Part shown: positions 14,176 through 21,859 of the stretch, piece after piece
Position numbering within the stretch: position 1 is the stretch's first letter
Layout of the letters: each line of letters opens with the position of its first letter
Source: a virus
IMG/VR virus record: IMGVR_UViG_3300045996_003089
Coordinates: 1 to 24,612 of that record
DNA length: 24,612 bases
Direction: 5' to 3' (one strand)
The notes under the pieces: generated by a model
What the model saw: only the letters and a program-made list of their open reading frames with translations
What the model was told of the DNA's origin: nothing
Databases searched by the model: none
Made by a program: the position numbers and the translations under genes

Positions 14176-16796
14176 CAGAAGTTCCCCGGCGGGGACGCCA
14201 TGGCCCCCGAGGTGATGATGTTGTCGGGGTTGACGACGATGCCGCCCGAGTAGGCGACGCCCAGGCGCTGCCAGCCCTGCCCGGAGACGAGCAGCGACTG
14301 CGCCACGATCATGCCCCCGCTGCCCACGTAGAGCGGGCGGCCCTGCTCGCCGCTCCAGGTGGCGTCGAGCGTGGAGGGCGCCAGCACCGACCTGCCGATG
14401 ATGACCGTCGCCACGTCGCCCGAGGCGAAGTTGTCGGCGACGACCCCCACGGCGGGCAGGCGCAGGCCGCTCCCGGCCATCGCCAGCGCGATCACGTTCC
14501 CCGACGTGATGCAAACGGCCTTGAAGCCGCTCACCCTCTCTACTGTAGGCATCAGGAAGTAATCGTACAGTCCCGAAACGAGATGGCCCCGGCCGACGGC
14601 CCCCGAGCCGATGTGCCCGCTGCGCACGGCGCCCGAGCCGATGTGCAGCCAGGTGATCCCGCCCGAGGCGAGGTGGTGCGACTGCACCGTGCCGCTGCCG
14701 ATGTCGAAGCTGCCCACCGTGCCGCTGGCGACGCAGTGCGCCCCCGACGAGTTCGCGCCCAGCACGGCGCCCGAGGCCACGTGGCCGCTGTGGACGGCGC
14801 CCGACGCGATATGGTTCTGCGACACGACCCCGGCGGCGATGTTGCCGCTGAGCACGCCGCCGTCGGCCAGGTGGGGCCAGGCGATGCTGCCCGAGGCGTA
14901 CTTGCCCGACGCGATGGCGGCGGCGGCCACGTTCCCCAGCGCCGTGCCGCTGCTCAGGTGGTTGACGCCGATCTGCCCGCTGGCGACGTGGCCGCTCTGC
15001 ACGCCGCCCGACGCCAGGTCGAGCGGGCCGATGCTGCCGCTGGCGATGTTGAGGTTGCCCCCCGCCAGCGACCCCGCCACGGCGCCCGAGGCGACGTGGC
15101 CGCTGTGGACGGCGTCGATGCCCAGCTGGTACCGCTGCACGCCGCCGCTGTTCAGCACGACGCCGCTGGCCAGGTGCATCTGCCCGATCTGCCCGGAACC
15201 GATGTTGCCGCTCAGCACCCCGCCCGACGCGATCTTGAACGTCGTGACCGCGCCCGAGGCGAGGGCGGTGTTCCAAACGGAATCATTGGCAAGATGTCCG
15301 CTGCTGACACTGTTGTCGGCCAGATGATTTCGACCCACCTGTCCAGAGCCGAACGCACCCGAGAGCAGGCCGCCGCTCGCGACATGGAGCGTGAACACCG
15401 AGCCGCTAGAGATCGAGCCGCTGACGACAGAATTATTACCGAGAGCGCCGCTGCGCACGCCGCCAGAAGCGATATGGTCATTACCGATTTGCCCACTGGC
15501 GAAGGCCCCCGAGGTCAGGCCGCCCGACGCGATCTTGAGCGTCTGGATGCTGCCCGACGCGATGTTAGTGGTCCAGATGGAGTCGGCGGCGAGCTGGCCG
15601 CTCTGCACGGCGCCCGACGCCAGCGCCGCCTGGCCGATCTGCCCGGCGCCGAAGGCGCCCGACTGGAGGCCGCCGCTGGCGATCTTGAGCGTCGTGACCG
15701 ACCCCGACGCGATGTTCGTCGTCCAGACGCTGTTGGCGGCCATCTGCCCCGACTGCACGGCGCCCGACGCGAGATGGGCCTGGCCGATCTGCCCGGCGCC
15801 GACGGCGCCCGACCCCAGGCCCCCGTCCACGACGTGCAGGGTGCCGATCGCGCCCGAGGCGACGCTGCCGGAGATGACCGAGGCGTTCGCCAGTTTGCCC
15901 GACAGGATCTGGCCGCTGCCGACGTGTACGCCGCCCAGCACGCCGCTGCCGACGCTGCCCGACGCCACGGCGCCGTTGCCCAGGTGTCCGCTCTGCACGG
16001 TGCCGCTGGCGACGAGTACGATGCCCGTGCCGAAGTGGAAGGTGCCGATCTGCCCGCTACCGATGTTACCGCTCAGGACCCCGCCGCTGGCGATGTGCGT
16101 CGTCCCGATCTGGCCCGACGCGATGCCGCCCGACACGACGGTGGCGTTGGCGATGCGGCCGCTGCCCACGCCGCCCGACGCGATGTGGAAGTTCGTCAGC
16201 TGGCCGCTGCCTACCGAGCCGGAGAGCACGGAGGAGTCGCCCAGCAGGCCCGAGCCGATGCTCCCCGACGAGTTCCCTATCAGGCCGCTGGCGAAGTGCA
16301 TCGGCCCGATCTGCCCGGAGCCGATGTTCCCCGACAGCACGCCCCCCGAGGCGATGTGCGTCGTGCCGATCTGGCCCGAGGCGACGTTGCCCGACAGCAC
16401 GGCGGCGGCGCCCAGCGCGCCGCTGCGGACGCCCAGCGCGGCGATGTGGTCGTGGCCGATCTGGCCGCTGCCGAACGCGCCCGACAGCAGGCCGCCGCTC
16501 TGCACGTGGAGGGTGTAGACCTGGCCGCTGGCGATGTTATTGAGCAGTACGGCGCCCGACCCCAGCTGGTTGGCGACGACGAAGCCGCTGGACCCGTGCG
16601 ACTGGCCCAGTTGCCCCGAGGCGATGTTACCGCTCAGGACCCCGCCGCTGGCGATGTGTGTGTTGCCGATCTGCCCGCTCGCCACCGAGCCGCTGACGAC
16701 GGACCCGTTGCCGAGGTACCCCGACGTGACCGCGCCCGAGGTCAGAGCCACCGATTGGAGCACGACGTATCCCCCCAGCCTGTTCGGGTTGAGCAC
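14175..16796 (-). CDS. Giant Ser-Gly repeat tail fibre, 873 aa
   Basis: Long virion fibre. Residues about 14-742 consist of an almost uninterrupted five-residue pattern, (A/G/L)-S-G-x-(V/I/L/F), for instance ASGGV, LSGNI, ASGQI, GTTHI in succession, giving 20-residue super-repeats. It resembles the A-D-G-A-V-T-T-A-K-I repeats known in phage fibres and pentapeptide-repeat beta-helices, with Ser-Gly taking the usual variable places. The C-terminal 131 residues (from LYDYFLMPTVERV) are non-repetitive and include GEQGRPLYVGSGG and GWQRLGVAYSGG, as in terminal domains of virion proteins. The start is GTG 16796, with AGGG ten bases upstream. The many Ser-Gly pairs are candidate glycosylation sites. 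A patch at about 15270-15495 uses less GC-rich codons. Confidence 0.88.
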   Translation of the reverse strand: MLNPNRLGGYVVLQSVALTSGAVTSGYLGNGSVVSGSVASGQIGNTHIASGGVLSGNIASGQLGQSHGSSGFVVANQLGSGAVLLNNIASGQVYTLHVQSGGLLSGAFGSGQIGHDHIAALGVRSGALGAAAVLSGNVASGQIGTTHIASGGVLSGNIGSGQIGPMHFASGLIGNSSGSIGSGLLGDSSVLSGSVGSGQLTNFHIASGGVGSGRIANATVVSGGIASGQIGTTHIASGGVLSGNIGSGQIGTFHFGTGIVLVASGTVQSGHLGNGAVASGSVGSGVLGGVHVGSGQILSGKLANASVISGSVASGAIGTLHVVDGGLGSGAVGAGQIGQAHLASGAVQSGQMAANSVWTTNIASGSVTTLKIASGGLQSGAFGAGQIGQAALASGAVQSGQLAADSIWTTNIASGSIQTLKIASGGLTSGAFASGQIGNDHIASGGVRSGALGNNSVVSGSISSGSVFTLHVASGGLLSGAFGSGQVGRNHLADNSVSSGHLANDSVWNTALASGAVTTFKIASGGVLSGNIGSGQIGQMHLASGVVLNSGGVQRYQLGIDAVHSGHVASGAVAGSLAGGNLNIASGSIGPLDLASGGVQSGHVASGQIGVNHLSSGTALGNVAAAAIASGKYASGSIAWPHLADGGVLSGNIAAGVVSQNHIASGAVHSGHVASGAVLGANSSGAHCVASGTVGSFDIGSGTVQSHHLASGGITWLHIGSGAVRSGHIGSGAVGRGHLVSGLYDYFLMPTVERVSGFKAVCITSGNVIALAMAGSGLRLPAVGVVADNFASGDVATVIIGRSVLAPSTLDATWSGEQGRPLYVGSGGMIVAQSLLVSGQGWQRLGVAYSGGIVVNPDNIITSGAMASPPGNF
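14571..16757 (-). repeat. Protein-level pentapeptide repeat, (A/G/L)-S-G-x-hydrophobic
   Basis: About 146 successive five-residue units encoded without a gap. Position five is nearly always Val, Ile, Leu or Phe and position three is mostly Gly. Where units fall in the order ASGGV, LSGNI, ASGQI, G-x-x-H-I the super-repeat is 20 residues. A right-handed quadrilateral beta-helix with four units per turn would fit (inference). Confidence 0.85.
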
Positions 16797-16813
16797 ATCA
16801 GGCCGCCCTGGGT

Positions 16814-17152
16814 TTAGTAGACCTCATAGTACACGCGGCAGCGCCCCGACGCGGCGAGCTCGGTGCCCGCGTACAGGTTGAAGGTGCCGCTGGTGGGGAT
16901 CGCCAGGGCGGGGATGGTGTACTCCTCGCCGGGGTAGACGGGCGTGCCGTCCATCGACCCGCCGCCCGACAGGGCGAAGCCGCCCGACAGCACGGTGACG
17001 CCGCCCGACAGGCCGATGTACGCCGGGCCCGACGCGACCAGGTCTACCTTCAGGCGTATGCACCCCACGGGCGACCTGCGCAGCCCCGAGTAGGGGTTGC
17101 CCGAGATGAGCAGCGTGCCGCCCGACACGAACCCCAACAACACCGAGGGCAT
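16814..17152 (-). CDS. Small beta-rich virion protein, 112 aa
   Basis: A 112-residue protein. IRLKVDLVASGPAYIGLSGGVTVLSGG and GTPVYPGEEYTIPALAI, followed by LYAGTELAASGRCRVYYE, show the usual layout of small phage virion beta proteins that stabilise or decorate the particle: strand, 'x-G-x-x-L-x-P-G-E' loop, then 'lyAG-x-x-a-s-g-x-x-r-v-y-y-e' closing strand. The start ATG at 17152, one base after the previous stop (TGACATG), is preferred over an upstream ATG at 17251 that would overlap the neighbouring gene. Stop TAA. Family not named; decoration or tail-spike attachment is likely. Confidence 0.75.
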   Translation of the reverse strand: MPSVLLGFVSGGTLLISGNPYSGLRRSPVGCIRLKVDLVASGPAYIGLSGGVTVLSGGFALSGGGSMDGTPVYPGEEYTIPALAIPTSGTFNLYAGTELAASGRCRVYYEVY

Positions 17153-17153
17153 G

Positions 17154-17420
17154 TCACAACTCCGCGAGCAAGACGGCGTCGCAGGCGCCGTCGATGGCGT
17201 CTTGTTTCGCCGAAAGGAATTCTTCCCACCTCTGCTGTATTCTATCCTCAATCATCCGGTACGCTAGGCGTTCTTCGTCACGCCGGTCCTTCATCCGCAT
17301 GTAGACCTCGGCGTTCATCGCGCGGTAGAACGCGCGCCCGCCGAACTTCGGCGCGTGGGGCGACCCTCCCGGGCCGGCGGGTACGAAGGTGAAGTCGACG
17401 CCGAATCCGCCTACGCTCAT
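17154..17420 (-). CDS. Small helical virion-operon protein, 88 aa
   Basis: An 88-residue protein with a Gly/Pro-rich N-terminal third (MSVGGFGVDFTFVPAGPGG) and a long charged helix in the remainder (MRMKDRRDEERLAYRMIED). It is not similar to the beta-rich neighbours and I recognise no family. ATG 17420 lies three bases after the stop of the 600-residue fibre gene and its own stop is one base from the next ATG. A chaperone for fibre folding or attachment would fit such a position, but this is a guess. The DNA of the second half is less GC-rich than its surroundings. Confidence 0.72.
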   Translation of the reverse strand: MSVGGFGVDFTFVPAGPGGSPHAPKFGGRAFYRAMNAEVYMRMKDRRDEERLAYRMIEDRIQQRWEEFLSAKQDAIDGACDAVLLAEL

Positions 17421-17423
17421 GGG

Positions 17424-19226
17424 TCAGTCCGTGTCGAGGGAGGCGACGGGGGAGGCCCCGGAGACGACGGTGATCGTCTGCGTGTAGGCGACCGTCGAGT
17501 CGTCTTCTTGGTACACCGTCAGGAAGCCGCTGGTGGCCGTCAGGCTCCACTTGTTGGTGAGCTTGCGCCCGGCGTTGACGAGGCAGCGCCCGCTGGGGCC
17601 GCTCAGGAACAGCGTCGAATACTGCGACCAGTCCTTCGTGAGAACCTCGTCGGCGACGAGCGCCGTCTGGCCGCTCGCCAGCCACGTCTGGCCGCTGAAC
17701 GACGCGGGCAGCACGGTGGCGTACACCCCGGAGTTGACGATCACGCCCGACAGGTTGGCGGGCAGCACGGTCGCGTGGACGCCGCTGTTGACGATGACTC
17801 CGGAGATGGTGGCTTTGGGGACTGTTACGAACACACCGGAGATGCTCGCCGGGTCCACAGTGGCCGTGGCCGTGACGAACAGACCGGAGTTCGCGATCAC
17901 GCCGCTCAGGGTGGCGGTCGGGACGGTCGCGAAGATGCCCGAGTTGGCGATGACGCCGGAGATCGTCGCTTTGGGAACCGTCACGAACAGACCACTGTTG
18001 GCGATCACCCCCGACAGGTTCTCCGGGAGCACCGTCACGTAGCCGCCGCTCTCCGTCACGACGCCCGACAGGGTCGCGGGGGGCACGGTGGCGAAGATGC
18101 CGGAGTTCGCGATCACGCCGCTCAGGGTGGCGACGGGCACCACGACGTGGTGGCCCGAGGCGACGAACGTGGTGCCCGAGACGATAATCACGACCACGCC
18201 CGAGATGCTCGCCGGGTCGACGGTCGCCGTGGCCGTGACGAACAGACCGCTGTTGGCGATGACACCAGAGATGGTGGCTTTCGGGACGGTCGCGAAGACG
18301 CCCGAGATGCTGGCGGGGTCCACCGTCGCGGTCGCGGTCACGAACAGGCCGGAGTTCGCGATGACGCCGCTAATGGTGGCTTTCGGCACCGTGACGAACA
18401 GACCACTGTTGGCAATCACGCCCGACAGGTTCTCCGGGAGCACGGTGGCGTAACCACCGCTCTCCGTAACCACACCGCTGATCGTCGCCTTGGGCACGGT
18501 GGCGAACACACCGGAGATGCTGGCGGGGTCGACCGTAGCCGTGGCCGTGACGAACAGACCGGAGTTGGCGATCACGCCGGAGATCGTCGCCTTGGGGACT
18601 GTGACAAACACGCCGGAATTGACGATCACCCCAGACAGGTTCTCTGGCAGCACGGTGGCGTAACCACCGCTCTCGGTCACTACTCCGGAGATCGTCGCTT
18701 TGGGGACGGTGGCGAAGACGCCGGAGATGTTCTCAGGCAGTACAGTGGCGTACCCGCCGCTCTCGGTCACTACTCCGGAGATGGTGGCCTTAGGCACCGT
18801 CACGAAGATGCCCGAGTTCGCGATCACCCCCGACAGGTTCTCGGGCAGCACCGTCGCGTAGCCGCCGCTCTCCGTCACGACGCCGCTCAGGGAGGCCTTG
18901 GGGACGGTGGCGTTCGCGCCCGAGGCCGGGTGGACGAAGCCGCTGATCCCGCCCAGCGTGACGAGGCTGTACTGCACGGGCACGCAGCCCGACGCCGTGA
19001 ACAGGTACCCTGCCGTGTCGCCGTTCGTGTCGAAGTCGTACAGGTTGGCCCGGTAGCTGCCGCCGCCCAGCTCGATGATGTTGCCGCTCAGGACGATCAT
19101 GCCCGACAGGCCGTCGAGCGACTTGCGGCCGCTGATGCTGCCGCTGCTGTTCGTGACCGCGATGCCCGAGCGGGCGCAGACGAGCGCGAAGTACAGGAAC
19201 TGGCCGCTCGTGTTCTTCTTAATCAC
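17424..19226 (-). CDS. Modular tail fibre with 12/18/22-residue repeats, 600 aa
   Basis: Fibre in three parts. The N-terminal 113 residues begin MIKKNTSGQFLYFALV and include ISGRKSLDGLSGMIVLSGN and GGGSYRANLYDFDTNGD, resembling the attachment domains of many phage fibres. Residues 114-510 are exactly 22 modules, each starting Ser-Gly-Val or nearly so: 13 of 18, four of 12, four of 22 and one of 27 residues. The last 90 residues (from SGQTWLASGQ) contain RCLVNAGRKLTNKWSLT and TVYQEDDSTVAYTQ, a C-terminal domain often seen on phage structural proteins. The start is GTG 19226 (GTGA overlap, G-rich Shine-Dalgarno). Probably a side or tip fibre contacting the host. Confidence 0.85.
   Translation of the reverse strand: MIKKNTSGQFLYFALVCARSGIAVTNSSGSISGRKSLDGLSGMIVLSGNIIELGGGSYRANLYDFDTNGDTAGYLFTASGCVPVQYSLVTLGGISGFVHPASGANATVPKASLSGVVTESGGYATVLPENLSGVIANSGIFVTVPKATISGVVTESGGYATVLPENISGVFATVPKATISGVVTESGGYATVLPENLSGVIVNSGVFVTVPKATISGVIANSGLFVTATATVDPASISGVFATVPKATISGVVTESGGYATVLPENLSGVIANSGLFVTVPKATISGVIANSGLFVTATATVDPASISGVFATVPKATISGVIANSGLFVTATATVDPASISGVVVIIVSGTTFVASGHHVVVPVATLSGVIANSGIFATVPPATLSGVVTESGGYVTVLPENLSGVIANSGLFVTVPKATISGVIANSGIFATVPTATLSGVIANSGLFVTATATVDPASISGVFVTVPKATISGVIVNSGVHATVLPANLSGVIVNSGVYATVLPASFSGQTWLASGQTALVADEVLTKDWSQYSTLFLSGPSGRCLVNAGRKLTNKWSLTATSGFLTVYQEDDSTVAYTQTITVVSGASPVASLDTD
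17697..18887 (-). repeat. 22 tandem fibre modules of four lengths
   Basis: The 397 residues split exactly into 22 modules. Common 18-residue forms are SGVIANSGIFVTVPKATI and SGVVTESGGYATVLPENL. The 12-residue form is SGVFATVPKATI, and the 22-residue form contains ATATVDPASI. Three of the four 22-residue modules are followed directly by a 12-residue one; the fourth is followed by the single 27-residue module. Protein identity is high while many synonymous bases differ between modules. Confidence 0.9.
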
Positions 19227-19951
19227 GCCCTGGCTCCCCCCATGAATACGTTGGCCCTGACGTAGGCGCCGATCGGCTGCTGGGTCGAGGCGGCGCTTTC
19301 GCCGGCCTCGATCACGATGTGGACGGCCCCCCACGCCCGGTTGTCGGCCTGGCTCGCCGTGACGCTCTTGGCCCCCGTCGCCCCGGCCGTGTCGAGCACG
19401 CCCGTCGCGCAGTAGAAGATGCCCGTGGGCGAGTTCATGCGCTCGGTGTAGGTCGGCGTCGTGCCCGCCGGTGGGCTGGTGTTGCCGAAGCCGTCCCAGG
19501 TGCCCCCGGCCCAGATCAGCATCGAGCCGTCGACCTCCGTCGTCACCGTCGGGGCCGTGACCGTGCCGCCTCCGGTGCTGCTGGCGTGGCTGGTGGTCCC
19601 CGGCGCCGGGTTGATCGGCGTGGCCGCCTGGCCGCTCAGGCGGAACATGATCCCCTCGGTGTCGGCCGAGGAGTGCGTCACCGTGTAGTTGCCCGACTCG
19701 CCGCTGGCGGCCTTGTACCAGGCGTGGATGCGGACGTGGTAACTGGAGAAGGTTGCGTCGGTGTAGTCCAGAGGCAGCCCGGTCATCAGCGTGAACCCGG
19801 TCGGGCCGGTCGCCGTCTGCGCCGGGTCGTCCCCCAGGCACATGACGATGACGAGCAGGTCGCCGTTGGCGATGCCCGAGGGGGCCGTGAACGTCGTGTT
19901 CGTGCGGGCGCTCAGGGATACGGTGGACTGTGACTGAAAAGCTACCGCCAT
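19223..19951 (-). CDS. Virion beta-sandwich protein, possible adhesin, 242 aa
   Basis: A 242-residue protein of the type 'surface-binding beta-sandwich' seen in phage and bacterial adhesins. The N-terminus has TTFTAPSGIANGDLLVIVMCLGD followed by GPTGFTLM and YHVRIHAWYKAASGESG. The middle carries the MLIWAGGTWDGFG segment, and GAVHIVIEAGES closes it. This N-terminal 'v-P-x-G-i-x-x-G-D-l-l-v-i-x' layout is common in such proteins. ATG 19951 directly follows the upstream TAA (TAAATG). The gene is coupled by GTGA to the modular fibre, so it may form part of the same appendage. No enzymatic motif seen. Confidence 0.75.
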   Translation of the reverse strand: MAVAFQSQSTVSLSARTNTTFTAPSGIANGDLLVIVMCLGDDPAQTATGPTGFTLMTGLPLDYTDATFSSYHVRIHAWYKAASGESGNYTVTHSSADTEGIMFRLSGQAATPINPAPGTTSHASSTGGGTVTAPTVTTEVDGSMLIWAGGTWDGFGNTSPPAGTTPTYTERMNSPTGIFYCATGVLDTAGATGAKSVTASQADNRAWGAVHIVIEAGESAASTQQPIGAYVRANVFMGGARA

Positions 19952-20965
19952 TTACGGCCCCACCTCATAGCAGGCGACCGCTGGCATCGGGTCCCATCCG
20001 TCGCTCCACGCCTCGCGGACGAGCAGGTAGACCCGCGTGCTATCGGCGCTGATCTCCTGGCCGATGACGGGACCACCGCCGGGGGTGGCGAACTCGGAGT
20101 GCGAGCCGAAATGCTCGCCGGGGCCGTAGCGGTACAGGTACTGCTTCGTGCCGGTCCCGAAGCCCGGCGATTGCAATTCGTAGCCGCAGTACCCCGTGCC
20201 CTGGAGGGACCAGAAGCACGCCTTGCCCCCCACCACCAGGCCGCCCCCCACGACCTCCCCCGCGAACCAGTACCCGACAGAGCCGTCCGGTGGCACGAAC
20301 CACTGCGACGCGGCGCAGGAATAATTGTTCGGCCGCTTCTCGCGCAGCTCCTTCGGCGCGTCGAAGACGGGGAACTCGTTGACGACCGTGCCGCCCAGCG
20401 TCATCCAGCACGGCCCCGACCGCGACCCCTGGCCGCTCTCGTAGCCGCCGCAGCCCAGCAGCACGCCGTCAGGGTGCCCCTTGACGAAGCCTCCGCCGAA
20501 CGCCTGCATAGGCCTGCCCGACAGGGTGACCGTCTCGGCGAGCGTGGCGGTGCTTCCCGACAGGGTGAACTTCTTCACCACCGTGGACGGGAAGCTGCCC
20601 CCGCTGGCGTAGAACCCCTTGCCGCTCATCCACAGCTTGCCGTCGCGCCACATCAGGCCGGCGGCGTAGAGCTGGTTGCCGTAGATGGTGCTCCAGCCGG
20701 CCACGGTGTACGGGCTGCCGTAGTCGCGCGCCTGGTTGACCTGCGGCCAGGCGGCGTAGCTGGTGCCCGTGCCCATCGCGGGCAGGTCGTAGCCCGCCAA
20801 ATTGACCGTCTGCGCGTGCCCCAGCGTCCACGCGCGCATCGTCGCGAAGTCGATGGCCAGGCCGCCCTTGCAGTAGGGCTGCTGGAGCCGCCATCCGCCG
20901 ATCAGACTCAGCGTGAAGTCGCCCGGCGGCGTGACGGTCATACTGAACGTCTGCGTCTGCTGCAT
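19952..20965 (-). CDS. Virion-operon protein, possible beta-propeller, 337 aa
   Basis: A 337-residue protein with repeated short strand blocks rich in Gly, Trp and Tyr: YCKGGLAIDF, RAWTLGHAQTVNLAGYDLPA, GLMWRDGKLWMSGKGFYASG, FGGGFVKGHPDGVLLGCGGYES, YWFAGEVVGGGLVVGGKACFWSL and IGQEISADSTRVYLLVREAW. Spacing of about 45-60 residues suggests a four- to six-bladed propeller, a fold also used by glycan-binding and glycan-cleaving proteins. No catalytic residue set can be assigned. ATG 20965 has GTGAGG six bases upstream. It is most likely a receptor-binding or appendage protein. The fold reading is an inference from pattern only. Confidence 0.65.
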   Translation of the reverse strand: MQQTQTFSMTVTPPGDFTLSLIGGWRLQQPYCKGGLAIDFATMRAWTLGHAQTVNLAGYDLPAMGTGTSYAAWPQVNQARDYGSPYTVAGWSTIYGNQLYAAGLMWRDGKLWMSGKGFYASGGSFPSTVVKKFTLSGSTATLAETVTLSGRPMQAFGGGFVKGHPDGVLLGCGGYESGQGSRSGPCWMTLGGTVVNEFPVFDAPKELREKRPNNYSCAASQWFVPPDGSVGYWFAGEVVGGGLVVGGKACFWSLQGTGYCGYELQSPGFGTGTKQYLYRYGPGEHFGSHSEFATPGGGPVIGQEISADSTRVYLLVREAWSDGWDPMPAVACYEVGP

Positions 20966-20972
20966 GTCAGCC

Positions 20973-21245
20973 TCACGGGGTGCTGTCGGTGACGCTGACG
21001 CCGATGGGGCCGTAGGTCCCCGCCGAGGTGGGCGTGCCGGAGAGCAGGCCCGCGGCCGAGAGCGTCAGGCCCGGGGGCAGGGTGCCGTTCGTCACGCTCC
21101 AGACGTAGGGCGTGGTGCCGCCGGTGGCGGTGAACTGGTGGCTGAACGCCACGCCGACGGGCAGCGACGCGGGCGGCGCTGCGCTGGTGATCGTCAGGGC
21201 GTTGTAGACCGTGAAACTGAACGTGACCGTCGCCTGCTGTGCCAT
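20973..21245 (-). CDS. Putative Ig-like domain protein (He_PIG type), 90 aa
   Basis: A 90-residue protein that is almost entirely one Ig-like fold. [16 protein letters not shown], then [19 protein letters not shown], then [25 protein letters not shown] follows the He_PIG family pattern (Y-x-a-x-G-x-x-P-Y-x-w-s-x-x-x-G-x-L-P-P-G-L-x-l-x-x-x-x-G-x-i-x-G-T-P). Such domains decorate phage capsids and tails and are thought to bind carbohydrate surfaces weakly. ATG 21245 has AGGAGA five bases upstream. It lies between the coiled-coil protein and the probable propeller protein, so it is probably a virion surface component. Confidence 0.85.
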   Translation of the reverse strand: MAQQATVTFSFTVYNALTITSAAPPASLPVGVAFSHQFTATGGTTPYVWSVTNGTLPPGLTLSAAGLLSGTPTSAGTYGPIGVSVTDSTP

Positions 21246-21262
21246 GGGTATCTCCTGATGTG

Positions 21263-21859
21263 TCAGTCCTTAGCCTCTTCCTCGATGATCTCGGCGGGCC
21301 GGCCGTGCGCGTCGTAGGTGATGTGTTTCGTGACCTTGCGGCGCGGCACCTCGACGTTGACCGTGGGCGCCTCGACGTTCACGGTGGGCGCCTTCTGCTC
21401 GGGCACCTTCACCTCGACCTTGGGCGCCGCCTGCTGCGGGACGTTCACCGTGACCTTCGGGGCGTCCTGCTTGGGGACGTGGACGTTCACCTCCGGCGCC
21501 TTCTGCGTCGGGACGTTGACGTTCACCTGCGGGGCCTTCTGCTCGGGGACGTTCACGGTGACTTCCGGCGCCGGCATGGCCTTGATCGCCGCGATGAGTT
21601 CGGCGAGGCTGTCCTTGTAGGTCTTGGCGAGCGCCTCCATGCGCCGCTCCACGTCGTCCACCAGGGACTTCACCGACGCGGTCACCCGGTCGGAGATGAG
21701 CTTGTCGACGCTGCGGCCCACGCGCGTCGAGGTGTCGGTCTCCAGCTGGTGCAGCCGGTCGTCCATCAGCGACTTCATCTGGTCGTAGATGGCCTTCGAC
21801 GCTTGCACCAGGTCGCCCTTGGTGAGCGACTCGTGGTCGTCAATGTCTACCGTTGCCAT
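21263..21859 (-). CDS. Coiled-coil protein with A-P-x-V-x-V repeats, 198 aa
   Basis: The first 95 residues are helical and charged, probably coiled coil. Residues 97-172 hold five 12-residue repeats of the form [12 protein letters not shown] followed by two shorter versions, giving an extended polyproline/beta rod. The tail [22 protein letters not shown] is acidic. Proteins of this composition directly after portal are common in siphovirus genomes and may form a neck appendage or internal filament; the exact role is not established. ATG 21859 has GAGGGGGG upstream and lies inside the portal gene end (20-base overlap). Confidence 0.78.
   Translation of the reverse strand: MATVDIDDHESLTKGDLVQASKAIYDQMKSLMDDRLHQLETDTSTRVGRSVDKLISDRVTASVKSLVDDVERRMEALAKTYKDSLAELIAAIKAMPAPEVTVNVPEQKAPQVNVNVPTQKAPEVNVHVPKQDAPKVTVNVPQQAAPKVEVKVPEQKAPTVNVEAPTVNVEVPRRKVTKHITYDAHGRPAEIIEEEAKD
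21344..21571 (-). repeat. Twelve-residue A-P-x-V-x-V protein repeat
   Basis: Five full copies (A-P-x-V-x-V-x-V-P-x-Q-x) then two partial copies, encoded in tandem within the 198-residue protein. The DNA copies are similar but not identical. Confidence 0.85.

Noticed and set aside
17697-18887. Regular DNA repeats resembling a CRISPR array
   Set aside because: The repeats are in frame, of mixed length, and the units are imperfect and coding; there are no unique spacers of constant length. The Csf1-like gene alone does not imply an array.
14583-19265. Long plus-strand frames over both fibre genes, looking repetitive
   Set aside because: They mirror the repeated DNA of the fibres on the other strand; composition is dominated by Ala, Arg, Asp, Gly and His with no start signals.
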